A stretch of DNA of 64,000 nt. It comes from Sanguinoderma infundibulare (lineage: Eukaryota; Basidiomycota; Agaricomycetes; Polyporales; Polyporaceae). Position 1 is the stretch's first letter, and every line of letters begins with the position of its first letter. Of this stretch, positions 1-10,391 are shown in pieces. The translations under genes and the position numbers were made by a program. Below the pieces are notes generated by a model. It was given only the letters and a program-made list of their open reading frames with translations, was not told the origin of the DNA and did no database searches. Location: contig JAVLRN010000004.1 in the NCBI GenBank assembly GCA_032821775.1, positions 3,844,001-3,908,000 on the forward strand. Reading direction: 5' to 3'.

Positions 1-92
1 CCTACACGCCCCCCACCGCCCCATTGACGCCTACACCATGGCCGGGAAGCACAGCTTCAACGAGGCGGCCATAGCGGTCTTGGGGCATCTCT

Positions 93-236
93 TGGCGTAC
101 AATTTCTCCACCCTTACTGATGAGCTGATGATCAAGGTGGGCGTGGTCTACCTCCGCCGCCTGGTCGACGAGCAAATGGCGGAGGTAGACCGCGCCCATC
201 TTGATTGTCAGATTGTCGATAAGGGTTGATAAATTG
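93..236. repeat. long imperfect inverted repeat (palindrome)
   Basis: Two arms of about 67 nt face each other around a spacer of about 19 nt. The left arm begins TTGGCGTACAATTTCTCCAC and the right arm, read on the minus strand, begins TTTGGCGTACAATTTATCAA; both end in GTCTACCTCCGCC. By eye about four bases in five agree. Both strands are open over the arms and encode similar peptides (an AYN.STL core). It abuts the methyltransferase fragment exactly where homology to the intact copy is lost, so it may mark a rearrangement junction. Confidence 0.75.
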
Positions 237-432
237 TACGCCAAAGCCACTTTCGTACGTCGGGATGGCTTGCCAAGTCGAGAATCCAGGCGCACGTCCC
301 GGCTGCAACATCGAGCACGCGGCCAATGTGAGAGACGTCGACAGAGGAAGGGACAGCGCTTGCCCAACCCGTGATGCTCTTTTTCAGGACGTACTGGGCC
401 CTGAGCCTGCATTCGCTCATCAGTGACCAGAC
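233..432 (-). pseudogene. SAM-dependent methyltransferase fragment (copy 1)
   Basis: The minus strand encodes about 60 residues closely matching the start of exon 2 of the intact methyltransferase at 30963-32131, including the SAM-binding motif I stretch VLDVAAGTCAWILDLASHPD. Similarity begins at AQYVLKKSI and stops after DVRK, where the sequence runs into the palindrome at 93-236. The rest of the catalytic domain is absent, so this is a truncated relic. It was presumably a small-molecule methyltransferase of the large basidiomycete family. A third fragment lies at 47640-47968. Confidence 0.8.
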
Positions 433-679
433 GCTGCTCGCGTCGCGCTGAGGCATTCCTTCGCGCACGACGTGTGCGACGCTCGGAAGAAGGGCGATCG
501 CCTCTTCCTTTCCCTGTTTGTACCAGTCATGACCTATTTTGTAGTTTGCGGGCTTGGGTAGATGGCGTTCCCAGCCGCGAGTACGGCTCGGCGAATCGCT
601 GCGCACGTATATATATTACTGTACCGCAGCATATTTTGCTGACATCGTTTTCTGACTTTTCCGGACAAGGAGTTCGCAA

Positions 680-1337
680 AGCGAACTTCCCATTCATCTC
701 TGCTATAGTACGCCTCTCCCACAAGTACCAGATCGACTCACTGCTCGAGCAAGGTCTCAGCATTCTCAAGGACTACTACACCACGTCCTACAAGAGCTGG
801 GTACGCCGTGACCAGAACGTCCTCCTCGCAGAGCTGATTCACGCCATCGACGCCATCCACATCGCCCACCTCACCGAGACGCCCTCCATCCTCCCCGCCG
901 CTTTCCTCCAGTGCGCCTTCCTCGGCGGACAGCTCGTCCAAGGCTGCCGCAAAGAGGACGGCTCGATTGTCCGCCTCTCCGACGAGGACCTCGAGCGGTG
1001 CCTCACGGGGCGCGACCGCCTCAACCGGCGCATCGACGAGAACCTCCGCTTCATGGCCGGTGTCGTCGGTAACGCGGAGGGCTACCATGGCTGCCCGTCC
1101 ACTGCGTTCTGCTCGCGGTTCATCCACCAGTTCTGGATGGCGGCCAACGTCGGGGACGTGGGCCCGCGGGACGCCCTGCGGCCGTGGCTGGACCTCCTCG
1201 CCGAGTTCACGAGCGAGAGGCTGTGCAAATCCTGCTTGGCGTTCCTCAAGTCGGACTCGGGGATCGCGGGGGGCCGCACAGTTACGTGGGCTTTGCTACC
1301 GCAGTTTTTTGACATCGACGTCCCAGACTGGTCGTGA
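680..1337 (+). pseudogene. BTB/POZ-domain protein, C-terminal fragment
   Basis: The reading frame encodes the C-terminal half of a basidiomycete BTB protein. The hallmark is a segment reading ISAIVRLSHKYQIDSLLEQG followed by LSILKDYYTT, then a helical region with paired cysteines (ERLCKSCLAFLK) and a natural stop. An exon-like start follows an AG near 679. The BTB fold itself (LASQSTVF type) is not found upstream, where the sequence passes into methyltransferase debris. BTB N-terminal fragments of the same family lie at 50.7-51.5 kb. A remote upstream exon is not excluded, but a 5'-truncated copy is the simpler reading. Confidence 0.65.
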
Positions 1338-1636
1338 TGACTTCGTATACGATGCAGACTGCCGTACCTGCCGCTGTACATGTACCACTAGCAACATCCC
1401 GATGTATCATTTCCGCCATGCTAGTTGAGCCGCTTCGCGCGTCATACTATACGTATTCTACGCTGAAATTCAATGCCGGTTGCCTCATCGTCCAGTTGTA
1501 GCAGAGCCATTGCACAACATCTGAAAGTCACGTGATGTGAGACTATTCCCGGCCCGGCCAAGGCGTCAAAGGACATGTTCGAAGCCCTTCCGCCCTGGTC
1601 TCGTACCCCGCCGTAGTAAACTCGCACCCCATCACG

Positions 1637-2645
1637 GCAGATATTCCTGTCTCGTCAATCATCCTCCGACAGCTGCAGGTAATGCACGGTGTGTTTCGCC
1701 GAAGGACATCCATCACTCAATGTCTCCACTGTTGACAGACATGCCACTGTCTGGCGAGCATCTTGAGCTGCACATCTGGTGGCAGGCGTGCATTGACCAA
1801 GTGCTCCTCCAGGTCTATCCATTTCCCATCCATCAACTTTGTGAGCTCGCTACCTCACCCACATCCAATCTCGAACGACTAGTCATTAGTGCCCTGCGCC
1901 TCGGGGCTTTCTGGACCTCCCCGAGCGCAAACCCTGCTCCCCGGTCGCTCAAGTTTCAGGCGAGCATGGGAGCCGGCGTATCGCACGTCCGATTCCTCGC
2001 AGGGCGTGGGGTATGATATCTTGTGACAGCATACAAAGGTATTTGGTCCATGATATCCTGCTGGGATATTGGCGATCCCTTCAGGCCTGCAAAAGTACTC
2101 GAAGTTGGGGTGTCCCAAGAATACCATCTTCTCCGGCTTCATCGCGAATTCCGATCCGCATTCTGCGGCTGCGCTGGCTATTGCCGTACAGCACGGAGGG
2201 TAAGTTGGTCTGATCAGTGTCACCGGATTGTTATGCTTATGGTTCGCTAGTGGGACCCGGAGCATAGAGGTCCTAACCGTCACGGTTGAGGACTGGGCGT
2301 CGTGCTTCGAGCTCATTTGCGACATTGCAACAACGTTTCGGCCCAGCACTCAAAGGAGAGTTGATCGCCTTTAGCGACGACGGATCCGAGACAATTGTGA
2401 TGAACTGGCGCCAAAACACGTTCGCGCTCCTCAAAGGCTCATAGCGGCCGATCGATGAGCGGTTTCAGGTGCGCCTCCCTTCCAAGCGCGTTTTCTCCAG
2501 CCATTTTGACGAATTGTCGCACCAGTACAATCGCTGTTTGCAAGTGGTCTTCGCTTACAGGAGCATCCTCGTCGTTCAGGCTCGCTCAATTGAACTGTTC
2601 CCCGATCCCGAGCTTCGACCAGCCCACGGAGAATCACACAATTCC
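1637..2645 (+). pseudogene. F-box protein pseudogene, 5' part (interrupted by transposon)
   Basis: This stretch matches, exon by exon, the intact F-box gene at 38493-40207. It includes the intron at ~1680-1738 with a GTAATG donor, the phrase RLVISALRLGAFWTSPSANP, and the later block VFAYRSILVVQARSIELFP. A small deletion near 1765 shifts the frame within the F-box region, and later exons lie in different frames with stops, so it cannot encode a full protein. Similarity ends in the codons for PELRPAHGE, at ~2635-2645. It picks up again, with only about ten codons missing, at ~25645 after the KDZ element. The family role would be substrate recognition by an SCF ubiquitin ligase. Confidence 0.8.
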
Positions 2646-2929
2646 AACGTAGTACACTGTATATGCTGGTCAGCCGGCGGGGATAAAATGATATAAGTGC
2701 TGTTGGGCCGGTCGGGGCCGGCCTTTGGACTGTAGTCGAGACTGTCTACCGGCCGAGCAGTTCTGATATTATCAAGACTATCCACCGGCCGAGCAGTACT
2801 GATATAATCCATGTTCTAGGGGTGTACCGTCGCTGTTTTCACCCCTGATAGGTGCCAATTAAATCTACCATTCAAATTTGCTTCAGTGCGCATTGATATG
2901 AGGAGCAGTTACCCGACTATCGGAGATGC

Positions 2930-3140
2930 AATAGGGGCCCTAGGTATGGAAACATCTGCCCATATCTCCACCAATTCTTCACATAATTGTGCGCTGAAGG
3001 GTGGGTTGGAATCGTGATTTTTATCTGGTTCCAGCGAGCCCTTGATTGTAATGATGCTACTGTTGGTTGCCCAGATATTGCGATCCTGTCCTTCCTGGGA
3101 GGAGGAGGGGTCGCCATATCTCAGCAATCAGACCTCGGAT
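2930..3140 (-). repeat. dispersed hairpin-bearing repeat, copy 1
   Basis: On the minus strand this reads GAGATATGGC, then a CCTCCTCC/GGAAGGACAGG hairpin, then CAATCAAGGGCTCGCTGGAA. The same order of elements occurs on the plus strand at 33895-34100 inside the 1.5 kb TIR element. The sequence is diverged but clearly related. Its position just inside the left edge of the KDZ element suggests either a nested insertion or a shared module. Confidence 0.55.
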
Positions 3141-3992
3141 CGCCTTGTTTTTGGTTCCTACTCGTAGTTACTGATGTCTAGTTTATGGGACCATTAATGT
3201 TGCCTCGCTGCATTCGCTGTATGTATGTCAGCTATGCGGGCAAATACTGCTTTCCGGCCGGGTGGCATAGCCACACACATGCATCGGCCGGCCGGCATGC
3301 AACTGTTAACGCAGGTATACTTATCGCTTTTCGCAGAGCCATACTAATATTTCTGTGGCTGGGTTCCATCCATCGGAGTTCACGAACCTACATGGATTCT
3401 CCGGAGTACTATCCGCGGCACCGCATACCAGGCGAGTAGTGACGTCCGGCCATGCAGCGTAGCCCCGTACATGTACTCGCCGGCCGGAGTGCAACCTTTA
3501 ATACAGGTATGCATCTCTTCCAGGGCCCCAGAGCGCTTCTGCTTGATTGGTGTACTCCGGCTGAATGACATTATGCTCTGTTGCCGTTAGGCTTGCTGGC
3601 AGTAGGCATCACCTTCCTCAGTCCGCCATACCTCAGGCATTCGCTCTCCGGTGACCGGCCGCATGACATTTCCCATGACTGGTTAGCCACGGCCGTGCGG
3701 CATCGACATTTGCACCAGCTGACCGCCCGGAGTGTGATGTATTATTTAAAGTAAGTATTCATTGGAAGTCGCATGTTACATAGCAGTGCTACACCGGGGA
3801 GGGTCTGGGACTGGATCTGCCCACTCCGGAGCACATGTCAACTAACATTGAATTTCTTCTCGCCCATTTCATATACATGCTCATGCCTGTCACCCATCTG
3901 AGCAATATTCATCGTGGTACAAACCACCTGGCTATCGAAGTCTGTTTACACATTTCATAATGTGAGTGACTTAATAGTGCCACTGCTACAAG

Positions 3993-4071
3993 CTGCCATG
4001 GCGTAGTGGTCTACGCGTCTTCATGAGCGCTACCTGCACTCGTGAAGCTCTGGGTTCGATTCCCACCACGG
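3993..4071 (+). other. tRNA-like sequence in left subterminal arm
   Basis: An A-box-like TGGCGTAGTGGTCTACGCG and a perfect B-box GGTTCGATTCC are spaced as in a tRNA gene, and the D-arm can pair (GCGT with ACGC). No normal acceptor stem forms; instead sequences outside the boxes pair partly with CCACCACGG. Two related copies lie inverted in the right arm (23641-23716 and 23985-24060). It is probably a tRNA-derived module or pol III promoter carried by the transposon, not a functional tRNA. Confidence 0.5.
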
Positions 4072-4242
4072 TCCTGAACCACAATTGTAGCATGTTTTTT
4101 TCTAGATGAACCGTGCTCAATAGCACGACCGGGGTGTCCGCTCTGCAATACCCTCGGTCGCATGTTCGATTACTAGGGTCCATTTGCACAATTATTAATT
4201 TGAGCAACTCAATAGGTCTTTAATAGTGAGGCGACTGGTACT

Positions 4243-5100
4243 CGCAAATGTCACCCGCCCTGGATGCGACGTCCCAAAACAGGTATGTGTGCACGTCGAC
4301 TCTCCAACTGACATTTCATTGTTCTGAACACATGTATTGCCGTACACTAGGTCATGCTGCCTGACGGGAGGGGGGGCCGGCTGGATGGCGTTCGTGGCAG
4401 CTGTCTGCGTCCGGCCGTGCGTGGTTCGTACACACAGATGTCACCCGCCCGGGATGCGATCTCGTATTCCAGTTATGTGTGCACCTCGACTCTCCGAAAA
4501 TTCTCTGTGTGCTCTGACCGCTCAAGTTACTGATATTTTATTCATCCGGACACGTTTATTGCAGTACAGAAGTTCGTGATCCCTCATCGGGGGGGGACCG
4601 GCCGGATGGCATTCGTGGGTGCCCTCTGCATCCGGCCGTACACGGTTCGTACTGGCAAATGTCACCCGCCCGGGATACAACGTCGTATTACAGGTATGTG
4701 TGCACCTCGACTCTCTGAATATTTTTTCTGCATCGTCTGACGGCTCCGACTAACTTTTTATTCTTCCAGACACATTTATTGCAGGACAGCAGTGTGCGAT
4801 CCCTGACCGGGGTGGGGACCGGTCGGATGGCATTTGTGGCGGCTGTCGGCGCCCGGCCGTGCACAGTTCATACACACAGATGTCACCCGCCCAGGATGCG
4901 ACGTCGTATTACAGGTATGTGTGCACCTCGACTGTCCGACCTTTGTCTGCGTCATCCGACGATTCCAACTGACATTTTATTCTTCCGGACACGTTTATTG
5001 CAGTGCAGTAGTTCGTGATCCCTCACCCAGGTCGGGACCGGTCGGATGGCACCTGTGGCGGCTGTCTGCGCCCGGCCATGCGCGGTTTGTACGCACAAAC
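4243..5100 (+). repeat. tandem ~215 bp subterminal repeat, four units
   Basis: Units begin with a form of TGTCACCCGCCCGGGATGCG at about 4243, 4440, 4663 and 4880, and run to about 5100. Each contains CAGGTATGTGTGCACCTCGA, a T-rich stretch ending near TTTATTGCAG, a GTTCGTGATCCCT block and the CCGGCCGGATGGCA motif. At least two units recur inverted at ~23100-23530. GTATGT and TTGCAG match fungal splice-donor and acceptor consensus, so each unit could be read as exon-intron-exon. Confidence 0.8.
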
Positions 5101-5309
5101 GTACTAATTCTTCGCTGGACATAAGTAGATACTGGGGTGAGATGTAAGTAGTAGCGTGAGGTGGAACGCAAATAAAATCAATCATCAGTTGCCAGCCATG
5201 GTCACATTGGAAAAAGAAGGAGTCCAGAGGTGGTAAAAATGTCCACCCCCCACGTGCAACATTGTAATATAGGTAGCTATGCATGTCAAGTCCGCGATGC
5301 TCCTCTGTC

Positions 5310-6345
5310 TCAGCGATCTTCTCCATCCTCTGCCAACCCCGTCTCCAATGTACTCCAGATGGTCATGGCTATGTGGGCTCTCGACGTAACGATAACGCCG
5401 TATGCTCCCCAGTGTTCAGGTGCGTAACTGAGGGCTGCAGAACGAGCAGTGCGCATCCGAGTATCGAGCGCTTCCAACTCAGCAATGTCAGCAGATAGCT
5501 CTGCCTGCTGCTCCCGAAGATACCGGAGCACGTCATCCCTATGTCTGTCCATGTACCCCTCTTGAGCGAAAGGCTCCGGAGCAACACCGGTGGCCGGAAG
5601 TTCCGGATTCGATATCTCCTCTGGAGATGACATATTACCTAAATGCGAAAAGCTAGGCCTCCTCGGGTCACTGACATGGTGACAACCTAAAACGCTTAAT
5701 GATCACGTACCTAGCATCTATTCCTTGGCTGGGAGCCCCATCCGGAGCTCCGGGGCATACGCTTGCAGTATCTGTTGCGCCGGCATTCTCGTCGAGGTCT
5801 TCATCCGTCCCGTAATCCACCAACATTGATGTCGCGAGCTGAGGGTCGCAGCTGTCTTTGTCACGCAACACGCCAGCCAAGGTATCACACCCGTAATCCA
5901 CGAATGCGGATTGGCAGTCTGTTGTCGAAGCCGGGGGCTCCGAAGGAGAGCCGTCGCCATCACCCGGGTCGGAGTCTGAGCTGTACATGACCATCGCGGA
6001 TATGTTGGCCCACTCCTCACTGTCCATGAACAATACAAATTATAATCCCGCCGTCTTATGAATCAGAACGCATATTTACCTAGTTTCGCGACCCGACGAC
6101 TGGCCATCCGGTATGTTCAGCCTGTCTTCGGTATCTTCGACCACCACAGTGTCCGGGCGCATGCGGGGGGGTGTGGGCAGTGTCAAATGCATGCGCTTGA
6201 CAGACACCCGACTTTCTGAGCCTATAGATTAATTCACATCATAAATCAGTCAGTAACGAAGCACCGGTGACCACGAACCCTCTGCAGCTGGGCCTTCGTC
6301 AACGTCCCCTCATGGGCGCTTTGAACGGCGTCGTTTACTCCCCAT
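5310..6345 (-). pseudogene. uncharacterised KDZ-element gene A (in-frame TGA)
   Basis: Reading leftwards from an ATG at 6345, the product would begin MGSKRRRSKRP, a strongly basic nuclear-localisation-like start. It then meets TGA at 6310-6312 and continues in the same frame into an acidic, Pro-rich segment across introns with good GT/AG sites (SESRVSVKRMHL, then EEWANISAMVMYSSDSDPGD). A last open segment (MSSPEEISNPELPATG to LAEDGEDR) has a coiled-coil-like middle. Its joining phase to the previous exon could not be reconciled, so it may be a separate small gene. No family is recognised. The basic start suggests a nuclear or DNA-binding helper of the transposon. Real coding with one lesion is favoured, but a different upstream exon structure is possible. 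Confidence 0.5.
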
Positions 6346-6618
6346 GTACGGATCGAGCTAAAATATACGATCAGTACATCATCGTGTTGCTTGAAAGTTC
6401 CGAAGTTAACTCACCACTCTGGTAGACCGACCACGTGAACTTCGACTCACACGAGGAATGGCAACAGGCAGAACACAGAACAGATATCCTGGTCGGATGT
6501 GCCACCGGGACCGGCGTCCGGGAGGCCCCGGACCGTGGCGGACCTGTAGACCACCATGCTCTGATCGCCAGGCAGTTTGCCTACACCTCCACCCCATCCC
6601 ACCACATATCTTGCCATC

Positions 6619-9600
6619 ATGTCCACTCGCGGAACCACTCAGAAAAAACAACCGCCTCCCGCGCCAACTCCGGAAGAGATTCAAGATGTCCGGAGGCTCG
6701 CAAGTGAATTGCACTTCGCATGGGCCGCAAAACCCCGCCTTGATTCCCCTCACCGCCAGAGCTGGGACACTTGCTTTTGCCACACTCTCGCTACTCTTAC
6801 CCAGCGGCTTGCAAGGTTGTGCTTCAGTCGCCTTCCGAGGCTCACGATGGGTGCCATCTGGGAGAGTAACTCCGCCCATCGAGAACGTCGCGCACTCATT
6901 AACATTAAGTCCATCGCACCCGTCGACGTCAGCCACCCATCCCTCAGCCCCCCCCCGGGTGTTCCCAAGCTTCCCTTCACACCGGATGATCAAGGAGACG
7001 TTGGGCTTCTCCACGAGGAGGAGCTACCGAACAGGTGGTGGGTTTATGAGGCCTCAGGTGCGCACCTCGTCTTTTCTGGTGATAGAAAAAACACTCACGC
7101 CCGCGCATACCCCTCATCAGCCCCACCTGTGACATCGGGCGCGCCGCAGATGAAGCAAGCCGCCGCACAGCCATCTACGGGCCATCAAGAGCCTATCCAG
7201 CGGCCCAATCAGTCCGCAACGTCCCTTGATCAACGTATAGTCCCCGGAGGTATGAAGAAGGCCAACAGTACGGGGAGCCCATACGTTTTGCTTCCCGTTC
7301 GAGCCCCTCCCAGGCAGACCTCGCAGTCGCCCACTAGCACTGTGGCGGAGCCCAGTGCAGCTCCAGCCACCTCCATCGGAGGGAACTCCACGCCTCGTCA
7401 CGCTCGATCTGCAAGTCGCACTCGATCTGCAAGTCGTGCGCGAGGTGCAAGTAGTGTGCCCCGCGCAGCCGTGGCCGTCGACGTCGACATTGCGCCTCTC
7501 GCTCCCCCGTCTCCGAAGGCTACCTCATCCAAGGCCAAGGGCAAGGGGAAGGCCGTTGCGGCAGTGGCTCTCAAGGCTCTGGAGCCATCGATCGCGCAGA
7601 CGAAGGGAAAGGTGACAGAGCGTGCTCAGCCTCAGTCGTTCCCGGACAAGTACGTCTTGCCGGAGGAGAAAGTGCATTGGGAATGGCTTCTTCACGTACG
7701 TCATGTGCTATCATCATATATACAACTGCATCATATCATGTTCCTCCAGCCTGCTTCATGTAAAAGCTGCTCCACCGCGTCTCGCCCGTGTTATCTCTGT
7801 CCTCTCGTGTCATCCAGCTGCCATGCGTGCCACAAGGGCAGGACTAAGTGCTCCCTTACTGTCCATGCTTCTCACCCAAGCACTGCGGCCTACCTCGCCT
7901 GGGTCTACTGGCGCACGCTCAACGATCCCCAGCAATACCCTTCACCTCCCTTCTCCCCCGGGGAAGAGGCTCCTTCCCAGTATCCTCCGCAGTGGTTCTC
8001 CGACCAGTACAATCTATATGATGCAAACATGCGCAAAAAGGGTCCCCCTCCACCTCGTGATCCCCCCTCCCCTCGTGCTGGGACTGCTCTGGCCTCATTT
8101 CCAATTGGGGGAGCCCACTCGCACTCGCCCATGCTGTCTGTTGGTCCTTCCGCCGTTGTATCATCTCCTCGCCCCATGAATGTTCCGAGTTCCCTGCCCC
8201 CGACCCTCTCTTCTGCCGCGCCCCCTCGAATCACGTCCGAGGTCGACATGGATGTTGATATGGCGGATGATACTTTCGCTATGGAGCTCACCGTTGACGT
8301 CGATCGCATCTCACATGCGTTGGATATCGAACAACTGGAGGTCTCCATGCAAGATGCTCCGAATGACCTTGTCGAAGAGAGCGGGTCTCATGGGCTGCCG
8401 GATACGGACCGTCATCTGCAAGCTTCCGGCTCCGAAGTTCCAATTCATTGCGGATCTCAGCTCGACGACGACGGGCCCTTGACGAATGAGGCTCCGGTGG
8501 CCCACTCCCCGTCTCGGTCCCGCAGCCCGAGGAAGGACGATCGCCCAGTAAGGTACGTCAACGCTAGCACCATGCCATCGGAGTTCGTGCGCACCGATAC
8601 CGCGCGTGTACCCCCTGAAGAACTGGACTCCGGCTCGGAGCGTGGGGAGGCTCTCCTCCCGCAACAGGTTCCCCCATTGTCAGGTATGTTACTCGAGACC
8701 TTTAATCTGATTATATGCCTTCGTCCTCTTTGTTTTCACATGTACAACCTGTCAACGTCGTACGTGTATCTTCCGGGCACGCTGCAGCTGCGTTCTACTT
8801 CCTCCCGCTTGCCCTTGTGTGTTTGCTTGGTGCCTTTTGTCGTCCGAGTTCCAGTTGCAGGGCAATTGATTTATTCACACTGTTCTAGGAACATGGTGGG
8901 ATCTCCCTTGGCTCACAGGGGACGCAGATCGTACCCGTTGCGCTCGCCCCGAAGCCACGCCGGAGACCCGTGAAGAGTTTCTGCATCTTCGTGGACTTCC
9001 CCTTGAGGCGCCGGAGGGTCCCTCAAGCAACCCCTTGAGTCGTCCCTCCACTCCACCCTCCAAAGTGTTCTATCTCAGATTGGAGACACTCAAGTTGGTG
9101 GACGACGCGCGTGAAGGTTTTACAGACATCGAGGGTCTCCCGGAGGCCTCTCAACGTGTTTCAAGCCGTCTCCGGAAGCTCGAGGACGGGGTTCGCACGG
9201 CTCGGCGCAATGCGATGCTCACCGCAAACGAAACGACCAGCTTTCAAGCGTGTTATGAGCAGTTGTTCTTCCAGATGCAAAACACCGCAAAGGACCTTGC
9301 CGAGACCACCACGACAGTCGCCACTGTCTCCGACAACGTCGGGCGACTCGCCAAGGCGTTCCGTCACGTCCCTACGATCCCTATTCACTGGCCTGCGCTC
9401 CTCGAAATGCTGGAGGTGCTGCAGCGGCTCCACAGCTTGTACCATGAGATGTGGCGTCGATACAACTCTTTGCGCGAGGACATCCGACCCATCCGACCCG
9501 ACATCGCCCGCATCGACCAGCTGTTGTTCAAGATGGGACTTCAGTTCACCGAGCTCTCAGTCGACGCCAAGTACATGTTGGCGCCCGAGCTTGAGTCGCT

Positions 9601-10288
9601 GAAGGCCAAGCTCATAGAGGAGGTCAGGGGTGTTGGCCGCTCCGCCGCAACATCGCTTCAATGCATGGCCGACGCGCTTGCCGATGGTGGTACCGCCTCC
9701 CAAGAGGCTTCGGATCGGCTCCGGCAGGTGCTCGAGACAACACTTACTTCGTTCCAGCATGCGGCCGGACGACTCAACGTGCATATCTCGCAAACTACGC
9801 ACTCGGCATTCGAGGAGATTCCTGGTTGGATCCAGGACCTCAAGGGGCATGTACGGGTCCTCGAGAGCCTCCATTCATCACCTCACCATGATGCCGACAT
9901 CCTTCCAACCAGCCCGTGGGCGTTGACATCAGCCCTCCCAATGCCCCCGCTCAGCAGCACTTCATCCTTTTCAATTCCCGCCCGGAATCTGGCCCCGAGT
10001 GCCTCTCGAACCTCTGAAGTCGTGGAGGCCCTGCACAGCCTCACGGAGCGTGTGGCGGCCCTCGAGACTTCTCAAACAGATCAGTTCAATGCAAGCGTAG
10101 ACGCACGGATTCGGGAGTTTTTGGGGCAGTTCAATCTCGGAGACCGCGCGCTTTGCCTGCTCGGAGATCCAGTGACGCAGTCCCGTCTTGCATGGGGCTC
10201 CGGAACCCCAACTGGTGGGAAGGTGGTGCCGGACACCTGCAGCGGGACTGGATTTTCGTTTGGCATGTCTCATTCCTCAGACACGTAG
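6619..10288 (+). CDS. uncharacterised KDZ-element gene B: low-complexity, Cys-cluster and coiled-coil protein
   Basis: The ATG at 6619 (MSTRGTTQKKQPPP) opens a frame of about 1150 residues. A small in-phase intron is likely at 7696-7749, and a clear one lies at 8684-8888 (GTATGT to TTCTAG), joining SG to TWWDLPW. Order of parts: a Pro/Ser/Ala-rich N-terminus with repeated SASRTRSAS-like units; a cysteine cluster (CKSCSTASRPCYLCPL, then CHACHKGRTKCS) just after the first intron; an acidic middle; and a C-terminal third of long helices (roughly residues 700-1000) typical of coiled coils. The Cys cluster resembles the binuclear zinc clusters of fungal proteins but is not a canonical Zn2Cys6. It is convergent with gene C, with 103 bp between stops. 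Function unknown; a structural or DNA-binding partner of the transposon is inferred only from context. Confidence 0.7.
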
Positions 10289-10391
10289 CTACCATGCATG
10301 TCCTATATCATCCAATCAAATCTGTTCTGCTCACACTCAACCTCAGAGATACACGTCGATGCCATTGATTTAGAGTCCATACAAAAAAAAC

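Larger units (their letters stand above)
3240..5110 (+). repeat. left subterminal arm of the KDZ element
   Basis: About 1.9 kb without genes that recurs inverted at ~23060-24960. The stretch 3603-3978 (containing CTCAGTCCGCCATACCT) matches the reverse complement of ~24100-24460 over several hundred bases with frequent substitutions. GC-palindromic motifs of the form CCGGCCGGATGGCA recur at about 3252, 3285, 3478, 3653, 4377, 4597, 4818 and 5036, in both perfect and degenerate forms. Such arrays are expected to be transposase-binding sites; that role is inferred. Confidence 0.8.

Noticed and set aside
4779..5124. Cys- and Arg-rich short frames in the left subterminal repeats
   Set aside because: They repeat with the ~215 bp DNA unit, lack a shared start, and the open frame is explained by the repeat period.
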